Below the pieces are notes generated by a model. That model saw only the letters and a program-made list of their open reading frames with translations, had not been told where the DNA came from and ran no database searches. A stretch of DNA of 43,052 nucleotides from an uncultured Clostridia bacterium (GTDB lineage Bacteria; Bacillota; Clostridia; Oscillospirales; Ruminococcaceae): the NCBI GenBank assembly GCA_947589035.1, contig CANPYZ010000022.1, positions 1-43,052 on the forward strand, given 5' to 3'. Position numbers and translations under genes: made by a program. Position 1 is the first letter of the stretch. Every line of letters starts with the position of its first letter. This document shows positions 18,422 to 29,101 of the stretch, piece after piece.

Positions 18422-18665
18422 ATTCTTTCCCCTCCTTTATTTGATGCAGTTTCTGACGTAATGCCTTATTTGTCATGCCTTCCAAATTCCAAATGGTTTT
18501 GGTTAAACGAATATGTTTCGGATTTTTTCGTTTCGGCTTTTCGATTGGTCTTTGCTTGCCGTCCGCAAGGTAAATATATTGTTCATCTTTTCGAATAATG
18601 CAATACAATTTCCCTTGTTCTTTTCCGGCAATTGCATAAACAACCATTCCTGTTTTCAATTGCAT
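18414..18665 (-). CDS. KOW-domain RNA-binding protein of the map-infA interval
   Basis: 83 residues from the ATG at 18665 (the open frame continues upstream inside map without support). The N-terminal half, [20 protein letters not shown], is a KOW motif of the L14e/L24 kind; the C-terminal half is strongly basic ([14 protein letters not shown]). Small KOW proteins at exactly this place, between map and infA, are common in Clostridia and are presumed to bind rRNA or a translation complex; no precise role is known to me. The start overlaps map by 10 bases and the end overlaps infA by 8 bases, so three genes are tightly coupled. Confidence 0.85.
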
Positions 18666-19423
18666 GGCAAATCCGGTTGTGTCAAAATGATTGGTCCGTC
18701 TTTCGTAATGGCGATAGCGTGTTCGAAATGCGCCGATAAACTGCCGCTTTTCGTGCGGACTGTCCAGCCATTTCCGCAAAGCCGAATGGCATCGCCTTTC
18801 ATGTTAATCATCGGTTCAATGCAAATGCACATTCCCTCTTCTAAACGGATGTCTCTGTTTCTGCTTTCTATAAAATTGGGAACTTCTGGTGGTTCATGCA
18901 AATCTCTGCCTATGCCATGCCCGCAATATTCTCTGACTATGCCATATCCTCTTGATGCACAGTATTGTTCTACTGCTCCGGACACTTCGCTAAGCCGTGC
19001 GCCGACAACTGCTTTTTTAATTGCTTCATATAAAGAGGCGTTCGTCACGTCTAATAATTCCTGTGCTTCCTGTGAAATTCTTCCCACTGGGAAAGTATAA
19101 CAGGTGTCTCCATGAAAACCGTGAATTTTTGCCCCAACATCAATGCTCACAATGTCGCCCGTTTTCAATTTGCGTGAACCTGGTATGCCGTGAATGACTT
19201 CTTCATTTACTGAAATACATGCACTGTTCGGAAATCCGCCGTACCCTAAAAAAGAAGGTACTGCTCCCTGTTCAGTAATATATTCATAAATGATTTCATC
19301 AATTTCTTCCGTTGTCATTCCAGGCTTTAATGCTCTTCCTGCTAAATGGCAGGCATTACCGGCAATCCTGCCGGCAATCCGCATTTTTTCCAAATCTGTC
19401 TTAGATTTAATTGTAATACTCAT
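18656..19423 (-). CDS. map: Methionine aminopeptidase, type I
   Basis: 255 residues. The pita-bread fold motifs are present: [34 protein letters not shown] with metal-binding Asp residues, [17 protein letters not shown] with the catalytic His, and [10 protein letters not shown] and HFEHAIAIT holding metal-binding Glu. It removes the initiator methionine from new proteins in the cytosol. The start overlaps adk by four bases (ATGA), and the downstream KOW gene starts within its last codons. No extra N-terminal SEC-C zinc motif, so it is the short form. Confidence 0.97.
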   Translation of the reverse strand: MSITIKSKTDLEKMRIAGRIAGNACHLAGRALKPGMTTEEIDEIIYEYITEQGAVPSFLGYGGFPNSACISVNEEVIHGIPGSRKLKTGDIVSIDVGAKIHGFHGDTCYTFPVGRISQEAQELLDVTNASLYEAIKKAVVGARLSEVSGAVEQYCASRGYGIVREYCGHGIGRDLHEPPEVPNFIESRNRDIRLEEGMCICIEPMINMKGDAIRLCGNGWTVRTKSGSLSAHFEHAIAITKDGPIILTQPDLPCN

Positions 19424-20061
19424 TCCATTTCAGCCCCCACTGCCTTGAGTGTCAGCTTTTTGGTTTCTTCAACTTCTTCCTGCCCGATAACAGTTTCTAA
19501 TTTCCCTTGTTTCTGGTAATATTCTTTAATTGGTTCTGTCTGTTCATGATAAGTCTTTAACCGAGAAATTACCGTTTCGGGCTGGTCGTCTTTGCGGACA
19601 ACGGTTTTTCCGCCGCATTTGTCGCAAATGCCTTCCACTTTTGAAGGCTTATACTGAACATGATAAGATGCTCCGCAACCTTCACAAACTCTTCTGCCGG
19701 AAACTCTTGTTTTAATTGTTTCGTCCGGAACGAAAATTTCCACGACTTTGTCAATTTGTACGCCCATTTTGTCTAAGGCTTCCGCCTGTGGAACGGTTCT
19801 CGGAAATCCGTCAAGAATAAATCCGTTTTTTGCATCATCTTGTGCAATACGGTCTTTCAGAATGCCAATCACAATATCATCTGAAACTAAACCGCCGGCT
19901 TCCATGACAGCTTTCGCCTTTAATCCGTATTCTGTGCCATTTTTCACGGCTTCACGCAACATATTTCCTGTGGAAATCTGCGGAATGGTTAATGCCTCTG
20001 CAATGGCTTCTGCCTGAGTGCCTTTTCCTGCACCTGGCGCACCGAGTAAAATTAAATTCAT
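19420..20061 (-). CDS. adk: Adenylate kinase (zinc-LID form)
   Basis: 213 residues. The P-loop [10 protein letters not shown] is near the start, followed by [28 protein letters not shown] and the LID domain. The LID carries four cysteines in two Cys-x2-Cys pairs (CEGC ... CDKC), so it should bind structural zinc as in other Gram-positive enzymes. It catalyses AMP + ATP to 2 ADP. It lies between secY and map in the spc operon, 13 bases after secY. Confidence 0.98.
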   Translation of the reverse strand: MNLILLGAPGAGKGTQAEAIAEALTIPQISTGNMLREAVKNGTEYGLKAKAVMEAGGLVSDDIVIGILKDRIAQDDAKNGFILDGFPRTVPQAEALDKMGVQIDKVVEIFVPDETIKTRVSGRRVCEGCGASYHVQYKPSKVEGICDKCGGKTVVRKDDQPETVISRLKTYHEQTEPIKEYYQKQGKLETVIGQEEVEETKKLTLKAVGAEME

Positions 20062-20074
20062 GTATAAACCTCCT

Positions 20075-21406
20075 TTATCCTAAGAATCCCTTATGATGTT
20101 TCATCATCAGCTGAGATTCAAGCGTTCTTGCTGTTTCCAAAGCAACACTGACGACAATCAAAATTGACGTACCGCCCATAGACAGGGAACTTAAACTGCT
20201 GTCAAACCAACCGAGCGCAATCGGGAAGATAGCGATAAATCCAAGGAATACTGCGCCGACTAAAGTAATTTTTGACAATACTCTCTGAATGTAATCTGAT
20301 GTCGGCTTGCCGGGTCTGATTCCTGGAATACCTCCGTTGCTCTGCCGTAAATTATTAGCAATCGTTACCGGGTCATACTGCATTGCCACATAAAAATAAT
20401 TAAATGCAATGATTAACACTAAATATAATACTGCATAACCCCAGCTTGTTGTTTTGAAAAATTCAATAAAATGATAGTAAAATTTCTGTCCCATTGTCGT
20501 TGTTTCGTCAATGACTTCCACTGGCTTCACGAATAAACTAATTGTACTCGGCAATGACATGAACGACATCGCAAAAATAATCGGCATTACCCCACTCATG
20601 CAGACTTTAATTGGAATATGGGTATTCTGTCCGCCGTATTGTTTTCTTCCGACAACTCTTTTTGCGTACTGAATCGGAATTTTCCGTTCAGCTTCATTCA
20701 TAAATACAATAAATACAATCATCAGGACAAAAATGACAATAATGGCAATATCTACAAAGAAATATTTTGCCTTGTCCATTGTGAACAAATCTACTAACAC
20801 GCCAACATCCGTCGGGAATCTTGCCACGATACCAGCAAACAACAGAATAGAAACCCCGTTGCCAATGCCTTTATCATTGATTCTGTTGCCCATCCAGACA
20901 ACGAAACTTGCTCCTGCAGTAAGACAAGCAATAATCACTATTGCTGCAAACCACCCATACGCACCAGAAGTATATTTTACTGCGTTCGCACTGTTGCGCA
21001 ACATTAAATAATAGCCTATTGACATGAATATTGCTAAGAATAACGCCACATACGCAGTAATTTTATTCAGCACTTTCCTGCCTTCCTCGCCTTCTTCCTG
21101 CAATCGCTCCAAAGGCGGTAATGCATAAGTCAATAGCTGAATAATAATTGATGAGTTAATATACGGCGTAATCGATAACGAAAATACCGTTGCTTTCGAT
21201 AATTGTCCACCAGTCAGAATATTTAAATATTCCAGAAAATTCCCGTCCGTTGCACTCGCATCCATCCATTCCTGCACTGCTGCCAGTGACAAAAACGGAA
21301 CAGTAATTGCACCGCCTATGCGGAAAATAATAATCATCATCAAAGTATATAAAAACTTTTTCCGAATTGCCGCATCAGCCCATGCTTTTTTCAGTGTCTG
21401 AAACAA
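20075..21406 (-). CDS. secY: Preprotein translocase subunit SecY
   Basis: 443 residues with ten membrane segments expected. Landmarks include [12 protein letters not shown] in helix 1, [20 protein letters not shown] (plug region), and [20 protein letters not shown] in the cytosolic loop that contacts SecA and the ribosome. SecY forms the protein-conducting channel with SecE and SecG. Placed in the spc operon directly after rplO (1-base gap). The loop before helix 7 is normal; nothing suggests an accessory SecY2. Confidence 0.98.
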   Translation of the reverse strand: MFQTLKKAWADAAIRKKFLYTLMMIIIFRIGGAITVPFLSLAAVQEWMDASATDGNFLEYLNILTGGQLSKATVFSLSITPYINSSIIIQLLTYALPPLERLQEEGEEGRKVLNKITAYVALFLAIFMSIGYYLMLRNSANAVKYTSGAYGWFAAIVIIACLTAGASFVVWMGNRINDKGIGNGVSILLFAGIVARFPTDVGVLVDLFTMDKAKYFFVDIAIIVIFVLMIVFIVFMNEAERKIPIQYAKRVVGRKQYGGQNTHIPIKVCMSGVMPIIFAMSFMSLPSTISLFVKPVEVIDETTTMGQKFYYHFIEFFKTTSWGYAVLYLVLIIAFNYFYVAMQYDPVTIANNLRQSNGGIPGIRPGKPTSDYIQRVLSKITLVGAVFLGFIAIFPIALGWFDSSLSSLSMGGTSILIVVSVALETARTLESQLMMKHHKGFLG

Positions 21407-21407
21407 T

Positions 21408-21851
21408 TCAGATCACCTCGGCTTTCCCGCCTGCCTTTTCAATTTTCTCAGACGCAGATTTTGTGAATTTTGCTGCTTTTACTGTCAGCTTCACATTCAG
21501 TTCTCCATCGCCCAGAATTTTCACATTGTCGCTTTCTTTTTTGAGCAGACCTTTTTCCACCAGTTGCTGATTATCCACAACTGCGCCATCTGTGAATTTT
21601 TCGTTTAAGTCGCCGACATTCACAATTGCATAGACTTTCCGGAAAAGATTATTAAACCCTCTTTTCGGGATTCTTCTTGCAAGCGGCATCTGTCCGCCTT
21701 CAAATCCGATTCTTACTCCGCCACCGGAACGGGCTTTCTGCCCTTTGTGTCCTTTTCCGGCTGTTTTGCCGTTTCCTGAACCGTGTCCTCTTCCGACACG
21801 TTTCACTGGCTTGTTAGAATCCGGAGCTGGTACAAGTTCATGAATCTGCAT
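21408..21851 (-). CDS. rplO: 50S ribosomal protein uL15
   Basis: 147 residues. The Gly-rich [20 protein letters not shown] start and [20 protein letters not shown] identify uL15, whose long N-terminal extension threads into 23S rRNA. It lies between rpmD and secY in the spc operon. The C-terminal domain (residues about 75-147) is of normal length. Confidence 0.98.
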   Translation of the reverse strand: MQIHELVPAPDSNKPVKRVGRGHGSGNGKTAGKGHKGQKARSGGGVRIGFEGGQMPLARRIPKRGFNNLFRKVYAIVNVGDLNEKFTDGAVVDNQQLVEKGLLKKESDNVKILGDGELNVKLTVKAAKFTKSASEKIEKAGGKAEVI

Positions 21852-21869
21852 AATACTGCCCCTTCCTAC

Positions 21870-22043
21870 TTACGCTTCTTCTACTTTAATCAAATGAATG
21901 ATTTTATGAATTTTTCCGGCTGTGCATGGATTGTCCGGTTGTGTGGTCACATCACCGATTTTCTTCAGCCCTAATGCTTTCGCCGTTGCAATCTGGTCTT
22001 TCTTGCAGCCAATCAGGCTCTTTACGAGTGTTATTTTCTTCAT
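21870..22043 (-). CDS. rpmD: 50S ribosomal protein uL30
   Basis: 57 residues, read directly: [20 protein letters not shown] followed by [20 protein letters not shown] and a short helix [13 protein letters not shown]. This matches the bacterial short uL30. It lies 13 bases after rpsE and 18 before rplO with GGAGG-type sites in both gaps. Too short to stand out in a simple frame scan but clearly a gene. Confidence 0.96.
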   Translation of the reverse strand: MKKITLVKSLIGCKKDQIATAKALGLKKIGDVTTQPDNPCTAGKIHKIIHLIKVEEA

Positions 22044-22056
22044 AAAAATGCCCTCC

Positions 22057-22557
22057 TTAGCGTAAGATTTCTTTCACTGTCTTGCCACGTTTTGCAGCAA
22101 CTTCTTCTGCTGTTGTGCAGCTTGTCAATCCTGCAATCGTCGCACGAACAACGTTACAAGGATTATTTGAACGTAAAGATTTCGTACGAATATCTTTAAT
22201 TCCTGCTACTTCAATTACCGCACGAACAGGACCGCCGGCAATTACTCCGGTACCAGGGGCAGCCGGACGCATTAACACTTCGCCTGCTCCGAATTTTCCT
22301 ACAATTTCATGAGGAATTGTTGTCCCTTTCAGCGGTACTTTTACCATGTTCTTCTTGGCATCTTCTATGCCTTTACGAATGGCATCCGGTACTTCACTGG
22401 ATTTCCCCATGCCGAAACCTACTGTGCCATTTCCGTCTCCCACGACAACAAGAGCAGAGAACTTCATAATACGTCCGCCCTTGACGGTTTTGGATACTCT
22501 GTTGATATACACAACTCTTTCCAGAAATTCTGTATCCTTTGCCTCAATATTAGCCAA
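22057..22557 (-). CDS. rpsE: 30S ribosomal protein uS5
   Basis: 166 residues. The double-stranded-RNA-binding-like N domain holds [19 protein letters not shown] and [20 protein letters not shown]; the C domain has [20 protein letters not shown]. uS5 helps set decoding accuracy with uS4 and unwinds mRNA at the entry channel. Length and conserved glycine loop ([10 protein letters not shown]) are standard. It follows rplR by 18 bases. Confidence 0.98.
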   Translation of the reverse strand: MANIEAKDTEFLERVVYINRVSKTVKGGRIMKFSALVVVGDGNGTVGFGMGKSSEVPDAIRKGIEDAKKNMVKVPLKGTTIPHEIVGKFGAGEVLMRPAAPGTGVIAGGPVRAVIEVAGIKDIRTKSLRSNNPCNVVRATIAGLTSCTTAEEVAAKRGKTVKEILR

Positions 22558-22575
22558 TCGTGTTCCCTCCTCTGA

Positions 22576-22935
22576 TTAGAAATTCAAGCCGTTTTCACGG
22601 GCTGCTTCTGCCAGTGCCTGCACTCTGCCATGATACAGATAGCCGCCTCTGTCGAATACAACGTCTTTAATGCCTTTGTCTGCGGCTGCTTTCGCTACTA
22701 ATTCGCCGACTTTCTTTGCACCTTCGATATTGCCGCCGTTTTCACCGAAATCTTTCATTAAGCTTGATGCACTCGCTAACGTTACGCCGTTGACATCATC
22801 AATGACCTGTGCATAAATATGCTTTGCACTGCGGAATACACAAAGACGTGGAACTTCAGGAGTTCCGGAAATCTTATTACGCACACGTGCATGTCTTTTC
22901 TGACGAGCTTTGTTGCTGTCAAATTTTTTAATCAT
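22576..22935 (-). CDS. rplR: 50S ribosomal protein uL18
   Basis: 119 residues. [20 protein letters not shown] and the C-terminal [20 protein letters not shown] are the hallmarks of uL18, which with uL5 brings 5S rRNA to the central protuberance. The basic N-terminal arm is present. Gap of 21 bases to rplF. Confidence 0.98.
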   Translation of the reverse strand: MIKKFDSNKARQKRHARVRNKISGTPEVPRLCVFRSAKHIYAQVIDDVNGVTLASASSLMKDFGENGGNIEGAKKVGELVAKAAADKGIKDVVFDRGGYLYHGRVQALAEAARENGLNF

Positions 22936-22956
22936 AACCGTTTAACTCCTTTCTCA

Positions 22957-23502
22957 TTACTTCTTGCCCTTACCGGCTTTACCTTCCTTGCGGATAATAT
23001 GTTCACCTAAATAGTGAATCCCTTTTCCCTTGTATGGTTCAGGCAGTCTCTTTTCCCGTACTTCTGCGGCAAACTGTCCTACTTTCTGCTTGTCAATCCC
23101 TTTAATAATAATCTGGTTCGGCTGCGGTACTTCAATGGAAATATCTTCCGTTTCCGGTACAATGACCTGATGGGAAAACCCTAAATTCATCACTAAATTC
23201 TTCCCCTGCTTAGCCGCACGGTAACCTACACCGTCAATTTCTAAAGTCTTGCTGTAGCCGTTGACAACGCCTTCTACCATATTATGAATCAGTGTTCTTG
23301 TTAAACCGTGCAGACTTCTGTGTTTCTTGTCATCTGACGGTCTTGTCACACTAATTACATTTTCATTGCATTCAATACCTAATTCTTTGCTGAATTGTTG
23401 GCTTAATTCGCCTTTAGGACCTTTTACTGTTACCAGATTATCCACAATGTTCACTTCTACACCGGCAGGAACAGTAATCGGCATTCTGCCAATTCTTGAC
23501 AT
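22957..23502 (-). CDS. rplF: 50S ribosomal protein uL6
   Basis: 181 residues with the two repeated uL6 folds. [19 protein letters not shown] begins the first, and [20 protein letters not shown] near the end is the classic C-terminal rRNA-binding signature. The protein lies at the base of the L7/L12 stalk near the sarcin-ricin loop. It follows rpsH by 12 bases. A short Lys-rich tail ends the protein. Confidence 0.98.
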   Translation of the reverse strand: MSRIGRMPITVPAGVEVNIVDNLVTVKGPKGELSQQFSKELGIECNENVISVTRPSDDKKHRSLHGLTRTLIHNMVEGVVNGYSKTLEIDGVGYRAAKQGKNLVMNLGFSHQVIVPETEDISIEVPQPNQIIIKGIDKQKVGQFAAEVREKRLPEPYKGKGIHYLGEHIIRKEGKAGKGKK

Positions 23503-23514
23503 ATTTACTCCTCC

Positions 23515-23913
23515 TTACCAAATGTATGCGAGCACTTCGCCGCCAACATTCAAGGCTCTTGCCTTCTTGTCCGTCATAATGCCCTTTGATGTGGATACGA
23601 TTGCTATGCCAAGACCTTTGCGGACTTTCGGCATATCTTCACAGCTTGAATAAATACGCAAGCCCGGTTTGGATACCCTGCGCAAACCCGAAATGACGGA
23701 TGTCCTGTCTTCTGTATACTTCAGTGTCACACGGATTATGCCCTGCTTGCCGTCATCTACCAGTTGAAAGCCCTTAATATATCCTTCATCTGCTAAAATC
23801 TGGACAATTGCTCTCTTCACGTTAGATGCAGGAATGTCAACCGTGGCATGTTTTGCAGTGCTTGCATTACGGATTCGTGTCAGCAAATCTGCAATTGTAT
23901 CTGAAATTTGCAT
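23515..23913 (-). CDS. rpsH: 30S ribosomal protein uS8
   Basis: 132 residues. [18 protein letters not shown] at the N-terminus and the C-terminal [18 protein letters not shown] identify uS8. It binds helix 21 of 16S rRNA and, in Escherichia coli, represses the spc operon; no equivalent operator was looked for successfully here. 25 bases separate it from rpsN. Confidence 0.98.
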   Translation of the reverse strand: MQISDTIADLLTRIRNASTAKHATVDIPASNVKRAIVQILADEGYIKGFQLVDDGKQGIIRVTLKYTEDRTSVISGLRRVSKPGLRIYSSCEDMPKVRKGLGIAIVSTSKGIMTDKKARALNVGGEVLAYIW

Positions 23914-23938
23914 TCCTATGAGACCTCCTTTTTAAATA

Positions 23939-24124
23939 TTACCAGCTTGCTTTCTTTACACCGGGAATCTGACCATCATTTGCCAGTTCTCTGAAACAAA
24001 TACGGCAAATTCCGTATTTTCTCAGATATGCGTGCGGTCTTCCGCAAATTTTGCATCTGGTGTATGCTCTGGTAGAGTACTTCGGTGTTCTCTGCTGCTT
24101 GTTAATCATCGCTTTTTTAGCCAT
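23939..24124 (-). CDS. rpsN: 30S ribosomal protein uS14, zinc type (type Z)
   Basis: 61 residues. [20 protein letters not shown] gives the two Cys-x2-Cys pairs of the zinc ribbon, and the end [11 protein letters not shown] is family-typical. This is the short type Z form usual in Gram-positives, as opposed to the roughly 100-residue zinc-free form. Lies between rplE and rpsH as in most bacteria. Confidence 0.98.
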   Translation of the reverse strand: MAKKAMINKQQRTPKYSTRAYTRCKICGRPHAYLRKYGICRICFRELANDGQIPGVKKASW

Positions 24125-24137
24125 TTGATTTCCCTCC

Positions 24138-24677
24138 TCAGTCAGCGAACGGTGCGCCTAACAGCTTGAGCAGCTCTTTGGCTTCTTCATCAGTCTGTGC
24201 AGTAGTGATAAAATTGATGTCCATTCCACGGACTTTGTCAATTTTGTCATATTCAATTTCGGGGAAAATCAACTGTTCTTTAATTCCGGTGGAATAATTG
24301 CCTCTGCCGTCAAAGGAATTTCCGTTAATGCCCCGGAAGTCACGCACACGAGGGAAAGCAACGTTGAATAATTTATCTACAAAATCATACATCCGTTCCC
24401 CACGTAAAGTGACTTTCACGCCGATTGGCATTCCTTCACGCAATTTGAAATTCGCTACGGATTTTTTCGCCCGACAAACTACCGGTCTCTGTCCCGTAAT
24501 GGCTGCTAAATCGCTCATAATCGAGTCAATTACTTTGGAATTTTCTTTCGCTTCACCTGCGCCGACATTGATAATTACCTTGTCCAGCTTCGGAATTTGC
24601 ATGGTGCTTTTGTAGCCGAATTTCTGCATCAATGCAGGTGCAACAGTACTATTATACTGTTCTTTTAATCTTGCCAT
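24138..24677 (-). CDS. rplE: 50S ribosomal protein uL5
   Basis: 179 residues from the ATG at 24677 ([20 protein letters not shown]); an upstream in-frame extension lies in the spacer and has no ribosome binding site, while GGGAGGGGAAG precedes this [22 protein letters not shown] and [20 protein letters not shown] are diagnostic. uL5 binds 5S rRNA and contacts P-site tRNA. Gap of 14 bases to rplX. Confidence 0.98.
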   Translation of the reverse strand: MARLKEQYNSTVAPALMQKFGYKSTMQIPKLDKVIINVGAGEAKENSKVIDSIMSDLAAITGQRPVVCRAKKSVANFKLREGMPIGVKVTLRGERMYDFVDKLFNVAFPRVRDFRGINGNSFDGRGNYSTGIKEQLIFPEIEYDKIDKVRGMDINFITTAQTDEEAKELLKLLGAPFAD

Positions 24678-24691
24678 GTTCTTCCCCTCCC

Positions 24692-25048
24692 TTACTGGAA
24701 TGTCTTGCCGCACTTCTTGCATTTACGGAGTTTCTTGCCGTCTTCCACAACGTGACCTACTCTTGTAGGTTCTCCACATTTCGGACAAACAAGCTGCACT
24801 TTACATGCATAGATTGGTGCTTCTGCTCTGACAATATTTCCGGACTGACCCATTGCTGTGGGTTTTAAATGCTTCGTCACTACGTTGATATTTTCCACAA
24901 TGACTTTGCCTTCTTTCGGGCTGACTGCTACAACTTTAGAAGTTAATCTGCCCTCTTCTTTTTTGTCCGGATTCTTGTATTTATATTCATCTCTACCTGT
25001 GCGCAGAATGACAGTATCGCCTTTTTTGACATGCAGTTTTGTACTCAT
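24692..25048 (-). CDS. rplX: 50S ribosomal protein uL24
   Basis: 118 residues from the ATG at 25048, with GGAGGGC upstream. The KOW motif is [20 protein letters not shown]-like at the N-terminus, and [20 protein letters not shown] follows. The C-terminus carries two Cys pairs (CPKC ... CKKC) that look able to bind zinc. uL24 starts 50S assembly at the tunnel exit. The zinc pair at the C-terminus is seen in many Firmicute homologues. Confidence 0.97.
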   Translation of the reverse strand: MSTKLHVKKGDTVILRTGRDEYKYKNPDKKEEGRLTSKVVAVSPKEGKVIVENINVVTKHLKPTAMGQSGNIVRAEAPIYACKVQLVCPKCGEPTRVGHVVEDGKKLRKCKKCGKTFQ

Positions 25049-25061
25049 CTTTCTGCCCTCC

Positions 25062-25430
25062 TCACAGTACTTCCGGCGCAAGAGATAAAATCTTCATGTA
25101 ATCTTTTTCACGAAGTTCTCTTGCTACTGGTCCAAAAATACGAGTTCCTCTCGGATTTTTATCTTCACGAATAATGACCGCAGCATTTTCATCAAAACGA
25201 ATATAAGTGCCGTCATCTCTTCTTAAACCCTTTGCGGAACGGACAATCACGGCTTTTACTACGTCGCCTTTCTTTACCACGCCGCCGGGTGTTGCTTTCT
25301 TTACGGATGCTACGACAACATCACCAATATTGGCATATCTTCTGCGTGTGCCGCCTAATACACGAATGCACATCAGTTCTTTTGCGCCGGTGTTGTCTGC
25401 AACCTTCAGATAAGTCTGCATCTGAATCAT
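25062..25430 (-). CDS. rplN: 50S ribosomal protein uL14
   Basis: 122 residues, the universal uL14 length. [20 protein letters not shown], and [20 protein letters not shown] near the end, are almost invariant. uL14 sits at the subunit interface and is the docking point of the silencing factor RsfS. Follows rpsQ by 29 bases. Confidence 0.98.
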   Translation of the reverse strand: MIQMQTYLKVADNTGAKELMCIRVLGGTRRRYANIGDVVVASVKKATPGGVVKKGDVVKAVIVRSAKGLRRDDGTYIRFDENAAVIIREDKNPRGTRIFGPVARELREKDYMKILSLAPEVL

Positions 25431-25459
25431 AAGATGCTCCTCCTCTCAGTATAAAACGC

Positions 25460-25717
25460 TTACTTCGCCTTTTCAATAATGTTGACCACACGCCATCTTT
25501 TTTCTTTGGAAAGCGGGCGGGTTTCCATCACGGATACACGATCGCCGACTCTGCATTCGTTGTGTTCATCATGTGCTTTCAGTCTGACCGTTCTCTTGAT
25601 GATTTTCTTGTACAACGGGTGCTTGACGTTATCAATAATCGCAACAACAACGGTTTTATCCATTTTGTCACTGACTACCAGACCTGTTCTGGTTTTTCTC
25701 AGATTTCTTTCTGCCAC
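25460..25717 (-). CDS. rpsQ: 30S ribosomal protein uS17
   Basis: 85 residues forming an OB fold. [20 protein letters not shown], then [20 protein letters not shown] and the end [12 protein letters not shown] are family signatures. uS17 binds the 5' domain of 16S rRNA. Gap of 17 bases after rpmC. Confidence 0.97.
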   Translation of the reverse strand: MAERNLRKTRTGLVVSDKMDKTVVVAIIDNVKHPLYKKIIKRTVRLKAHDEHNECRVGDRVSVMETRPLSKEKRWRVVNIIEKAK

Positions 25718-25734
25718 TGCGCTATCCTCCTATC

Positions 25735-25938
25735 TTACTTTGCGCTCTGTGCAAGTTCTGCTTCACGCAGACAGGTTTTCACACGTGCAATATCTTTTCT
25801 GACTGCTTTGAGTTTTGCTGTATTTTCCAGTTGATTTACGGCAAGCTGGAAGCGGAGCGCAAAAAGCTCTTCTTTCAGGCTGTCAAGCTTCTGGTTCATT
25901 TCTTCGACAGTCATTTCTTTAATTTCTGTTGCTTTCAT
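25735..25938 (-). CDS. rpmC: 50S ribosomal protein uL29
   Basis: 67 residues, two long antiparallel helices. [20 protein letters not shown] and [20 protein letters not shown] match uL29, which forms part of the nascent-chain docking platform with uL23 at the tunnel exit. Lies 15 bases after rplP. Confidence 0.97.
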   Translation of the reverse strand: MKATEIKEMTVEEMNQKLDSLKEELFALRFQLAVNQLENTAKLKAVRKDIARVKTCLREAELAQSAK

Positions 25939-25953
25939 GCGTAACTCCCCTCC

Positions 25954-26379
25954 TTATTCTGCTGCTGCCTGGGTTTCTTTTGCTACAAATTTGCATTTAA
26001 TCGGCAGTTTGTGCATAGCGAGACGCATAGCCTCTCTTGCCGTTTCTTCCGGCACGCCCTTAATTTCAAATAATACTCTGCCGGGCTTAACAACGGCTAC
26101 CCAATATTCTGGTGAACCTTTACCGGAACCCATTCGAGTTTCAGCAGGTTTTTCCGTAATCGGCTTGTCAGGGAAAATTTTAATCCATACCTGACCGCCT
26201 CTCTTAATATAACGTGTCATGGCAATACGGGCGGATTCAATCTGATTGGAAGTAATCCATGCCGGTTCCAATGCCTGTAAACCATAATCGCCATATGTCA
26301 CAGTATTCCCACGATATGCCTTTCCGGTCATACGTCCTCTGTGTACTCTTCTATATTTTACTCTCTTTGGAAGCAGCAT
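25954..26379 (-). CDS. rplP: 50S ribosomal protein uL16
   Basis: 141 residues. [20 protein letters not shown] is the standard start, and [20 protein letters not shown] the basic loop that reaches towards the peptidyl transferase centre. The ATG shares its A with the rpsC stop (TAATG), so uS3 and uL16 translation are coupled. The second TAATG junction in the window is at rbfA. Confidence 0.98.
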   Translation of the reverse strand: MLLPKRVKYRRVHRGRMTGKAYRGNTVTYGDYGLQALEPAWITSNQIESARIAMTRYIKRGGQVWIKIFPDKPITEKPAETRMGSGKGSPEYWVAVVKPGRVLFEIKGVPEETAREAMRLAMHKLPIKCKFVAKETQAAAE

Positions 26380-27173
26380 TATTTGTTACCCCCTTCTCTT
26401 CTGGCGTTGCGATTTCCTCCACGTCTGTCCCCACGGGAATTATTCCGGCGGTCATCACGCTGTTTTCTTTCTCCGTTGCGGAAATCACGGCGAGGCTTTC
26501 TTTCGTTCTTTTCTCTGGCTGCCATTGCTTTCGCTGCATCGCCTTTCAGCACTTCGCCTTTGTAAATCCATACTTTTACGCCGAGTTTACCATAAGTTGT
26601 ATCCGCTTCTGCGAAACCGTAATCAATGTCTGCACGAATTGTCTGTAACGGAATTGTGCCTTCATGATAGCTTTCTGAACGGGCAATTTCTGCACCTGCC
26701 AATCTTCCGGAAACCATGACTTTAATGCCTTTTGCATTCAAACGCATTGCCCGACTGATTGACTGTTTCATTGCTCTACGGAAAGAAACACGGTTTTCTA
26801 AATCAACAGCAATTTTTTCTGCAACGAGTTGTGCATCCATATCCGGCTGTTTGATTTCTAAAATATTGATTGCGACCTGTTTTTTCATCATTTTTTCCAG
26901 CTGCAATCTGAGTTTTTCAATTTCTGTGCCGCCCTTACCAATGACTAAACCAGGCTTTGCACAGTGAATATGAATCCTGACTTTATCTTCTGCAAAACGC
27001 TCAATTTCCACACGAGGTACGCCCATTGGCTTCAGCGTTTTCAGAATGAAGTTTCTGATGTTGTAGTCCTCAACCAGCATATCGCCGAAGTCTGCCTTTT
27101 TGGCATACCAACGGGAATCCCAGTCTTTAATTACACCGACACGGAGACCGTGCGGATTAACCTTCTGCCCCAT
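26379..27173 (-). CDS. rpsC: 30S ribosomal protein uS3
   Basis: 264 residues from the ATG at 27173 ([20 protein letters not shown]), preceded by AAGGAGG; the open frame extends back into rplV without support. The KH domain holds [20 protein letters not shown] with its GxxG loop. The C-terminal domain includes [21 protein letters not shown] basic, Arg/Asn/Gly-rich tail of about 40 residues makes the protein longer than the usual 210-235 residues; such tails occur in other Clostridia. uS3 lines the mRNA entry channel. Confidence 0.98.
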   Translation of the reverse strand: MGQKVNPHGLRVGVIKDWDSRWYAKKADFGDMLVEDYNIRNFILKTLKPMGVPRVEIERFAEDKVRIHIHCAKPGLVIGKGGTEIEKLRLQLEKMMKKQVAINILEIKQPDMDAQLVAEKIAVDLENRVSFRRAMKQSISRAMRLNAKGIKVMVSGRLAGAEIARSESYHEGTIPLQTIRADIDYGFAEADTTYGKLGVKVWIYKGEVLKGDAAKAMAAREKNERKPRRDFRNGERKQRDDRRNNSRGDRRGGNRNARREGGNK

Positions 27174-27193
27174 TAACTTAACCTCCTTGGGAA

Positions 27194-27532
27194 TTAGTCT
27201 TCTTTTTCTGCAACCACAATAGTGATATGCGATGTTCTTTTCAGAATCCGGTATGCTCTGCCCTGCGCTCTTGGCATAATCCGTTTCATGGTTGGTCCTG
27301 GCGTAACATAGCATTCTGAAACATAGAGACGGTCTTTATCCATACTGTGGTTATTGTCTGCATTGGCAACAGCGGACTTCAAAAGCTTTTCCAGAATCGG
27401 ACTTGCTGCTTTCGGAGTAAGCCGGAGTGTTGCGAAAGCTTTTTCTGTCGACTGATTTCTGATTAAATCCAGTACAACCTGTACTTTTCTCGGAGAGATA
27501 CGGACATTGTTCAGTGTTGCTTTTGCTTCCAT
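27194..27532 (-). CDS. rplV: 50S ribosomal protein uL22
   Basis: 112 residues. [20 protein letters not shown] begins the fold, and [20 protein letters not shown] is the beta hairpin that lines the exit tunnel, where macrolide-resistance changes can occur; the sequence there looks wild type. Short gaps of about 20 bases on both sides. Confidence 0.98.
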   Translation of the reverse strand: MEAKATLNNVRISPRKVQVVLDLIRNQSTEKAFATLRLTPKAASPILEKLLKSAVANADNNHSMDKDRLYVSECYVTPGPTMKRIMPRAQGRAYRILKRTSHITIVVAEKED

Positions 27533-27553
27533 TCTTGATTCCTCCTTCCAGAA

Positions 27554-27838
27554 TTACTTCTTGCCGTTGTTAGATGTCTTTGAACCTGCATGACCTTTGA
27601 ATGTTCTGGTAGGTGCAAATTCACCGAGTTTGTGTCCAACCATATCTTCTGTGACATACACCGGAACATGTTTTCTTCCGTCATGTACGGCGAAAGTATG
27701 TCCGACAAAATCCGGAAAAATCGTAGAAGCTCGGCTCCATGTCTTCAACACTTTCTTTTCGCCTGATTCGTTCATGGCAATCACTCTCTTGAGGAGAACT
27801 TCCTGCACATAAGGACCTTTTTTGATACTTCTGCTCAT
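27554..27838 (-). CDS. rpsS: 30S ribosomal protein uS19
   Basis: 94 residues. [19 protein letters not shown], then [20 protein letters not shown] and [16 protein letters not shown] are near-invariant. uS19 lies in the 30S head and contacts uS13. Standard S10-operon place between rplB and rplV. Confidence 0.98.
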   Translation of the reverse strand: MSRSIKKGPYVQEVLLKRVIAMNESGEKKVLKTWSRASTIFPDFVGHTFAVHDGRKHVPVYVTEDMVGHKLGEFAPTRTFKGHAGSKTSNNGKK

Positions 27839-27859
27839 GACTTAGTTCCTCCTTTCCGA

Positions 27860-28693
27860 TTACTTGCCATTGCGGCGTTTCACAATATATTTATCTGTGC
27901 GGTTGTGTTTCTTTCTGGTTTTATACCCTAATGCCGGCTTGCCCCAAGGGGTAACAGGTCCGGGACGACCAACAGGGGATTTGCCTTCACCGCCGCCGTG
28001 CGGGTGGTCGCATGGGTTCATGACAGAACCTCTGACTGTAGGTCTCCAGCCCATATGGCGTTTTCTTCCGGCTTTCCCGTAATTTACATTTTCATGGTCA
28101 ATATTAGATACCTGACCAATAGAAGCCTTGCAGTTAATCGGAACTTTCCGCATTTCTCCGCTGGGCAGACGAATTAAAGCATAACCGCCTTCTTTGCCCA
28201 TAAGCTGCGCCATATTTCCGGCACTTCTGACAAGCTGTGCGCCTTTCCCTGGGTATAATTCAATGGCATGAATAAATGTACCTACCGGAATATCTGCCAT
28301 TTTTAAAGAATTACCAGGCTTAATGTCTGCATCTTCTCCGGAACGTACTGTGTCGCCGACTTTCAGCCCATACGGTGCGAGAATGTAACGCTTTTCGCCG
28401 TCTTCATACTGCACTAAAGCAATAAATGCACTTCTGTTCGGGTCATATTCCAATGTCATGACCTTGGCATCCATAGCTTCTTTATCTCTTTTGAAATCAA
28501 TGATACGATATTTTCTTCTGTTTCCGCCGCCTCTGTGACGAACGGTAATCCGACCATAGCTGTTTCTGCCGCTATTTTTCTTCAGCGGTTCAAGCAAGCT
28601 TTTCTCCGGTGCTGTCTTGCTCAGTACAGTGTAATCTGTAACTGTCATCTGACGGCGTGAGGGAGATGTCGGCTTATAGCTCTTGATTGCCAT
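27860..28693 (-). CDS. rplB: 50S ribosomal protein uL2
   Basis: 277 residues from the ATG at 28693, which has AAGGAGAGG upstream; an in-frame ATG seven codons earlier has none. [34 protein letters not shown], and [20 protein letters not shown] with the critical His of the last motif are present. uL2 is needed for subunit joining and peptidyl transferase activity. A 66-base gap separates it from rplW. Confidence 0.98.
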   Translation of the reverse strand: MAIKSYKPTSPSRRQMTVTDYTVLSKTAPEKSLLEPLKKNSGRNSYGRITVRHRGGGNRRKYRIIDFKRDKEAMDAKVMTLEYDPNRSAFIALVQYEDGEKRYILAPYGLKVGDTVRSGEDADIKPGNSLKMADIPVGTFIHAIELYPGKGAQLVRSAGNMAQLMGKEGGYALIRLPSGEMRKVPINCKASIGQVSNIDHENVNYGKAGRKRHMGWRPTVRGSVMNPCDHPHGGGEGKSPVGRPGPVTPWGKPALGYKTRKKHNRTDKYIVKRRNGK

Positions 28694-28759
28694 TAGTTTC
28701 CTCTCCTTAATCAATATTTTTTCGGGAGTATTACAAACTCATCCTAATTCCAGACGAAA

Positions 28760-29092
28760 TTAATACATGCCGTCGAAAAATTCGATAGTTCCCTTTTTCT
28801 TTTCGGCTTTCTTTGTGCCTTTTTCGTTTACAGGATTCGGATTGATGGTCACAATGGCTTTTTTATAAGAAGCCGTCGTGCCAACGTATCTGCCCACTCT
28901 TTTTTCTCTGCCACGGCAATTCAGCGTGTTGACTTTCGTCACTTCCACATTGAATAATTCTTCCACAGCATTTTTAATTTCAATTTTGTTCGCATCTTTT
29001 GCGACTTTGAACGTGTATTTATGTTCCGGCAGACCGTCCATGCTCTGCTCGGTAATTATCGGCTTAATGATAATATCCTGCGGTGCTTTCAT
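28760..29092 (-). CDS. rplW: 50S ribosomal protein uL23
   Basis: 110 residues. [20 protein letters not shown] and [20 protein letters not shown] are uL23 signatures; the protein is the docking site for trigger factor and SRP at the tunnel exit. Unlike its neighbours it has no clear Shine-Dalgarno: the bases before the ATG read CAGTAACGGTATTGCGTA. This is also where the inserted tnpB-remnant ends, so the loss of the site may be a result of the insertion. Coupling to rplD is unlikely across 209 bases. Protein sequence itself looks intact. Confidence 0.97.
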   Translation of the reverse strand: MKAPQDIIIKPIITEQSMDGLPEHKYTFKVAKDANKIEIKNAVEELFNVEVTKVNTLNCRGREKRVGRYVGTTASYKKAIVTINPNPVNEKGTKKAEKKKGTIEFFDGMY

Positions 29093-29101
29093 TACGCAAT
29101 A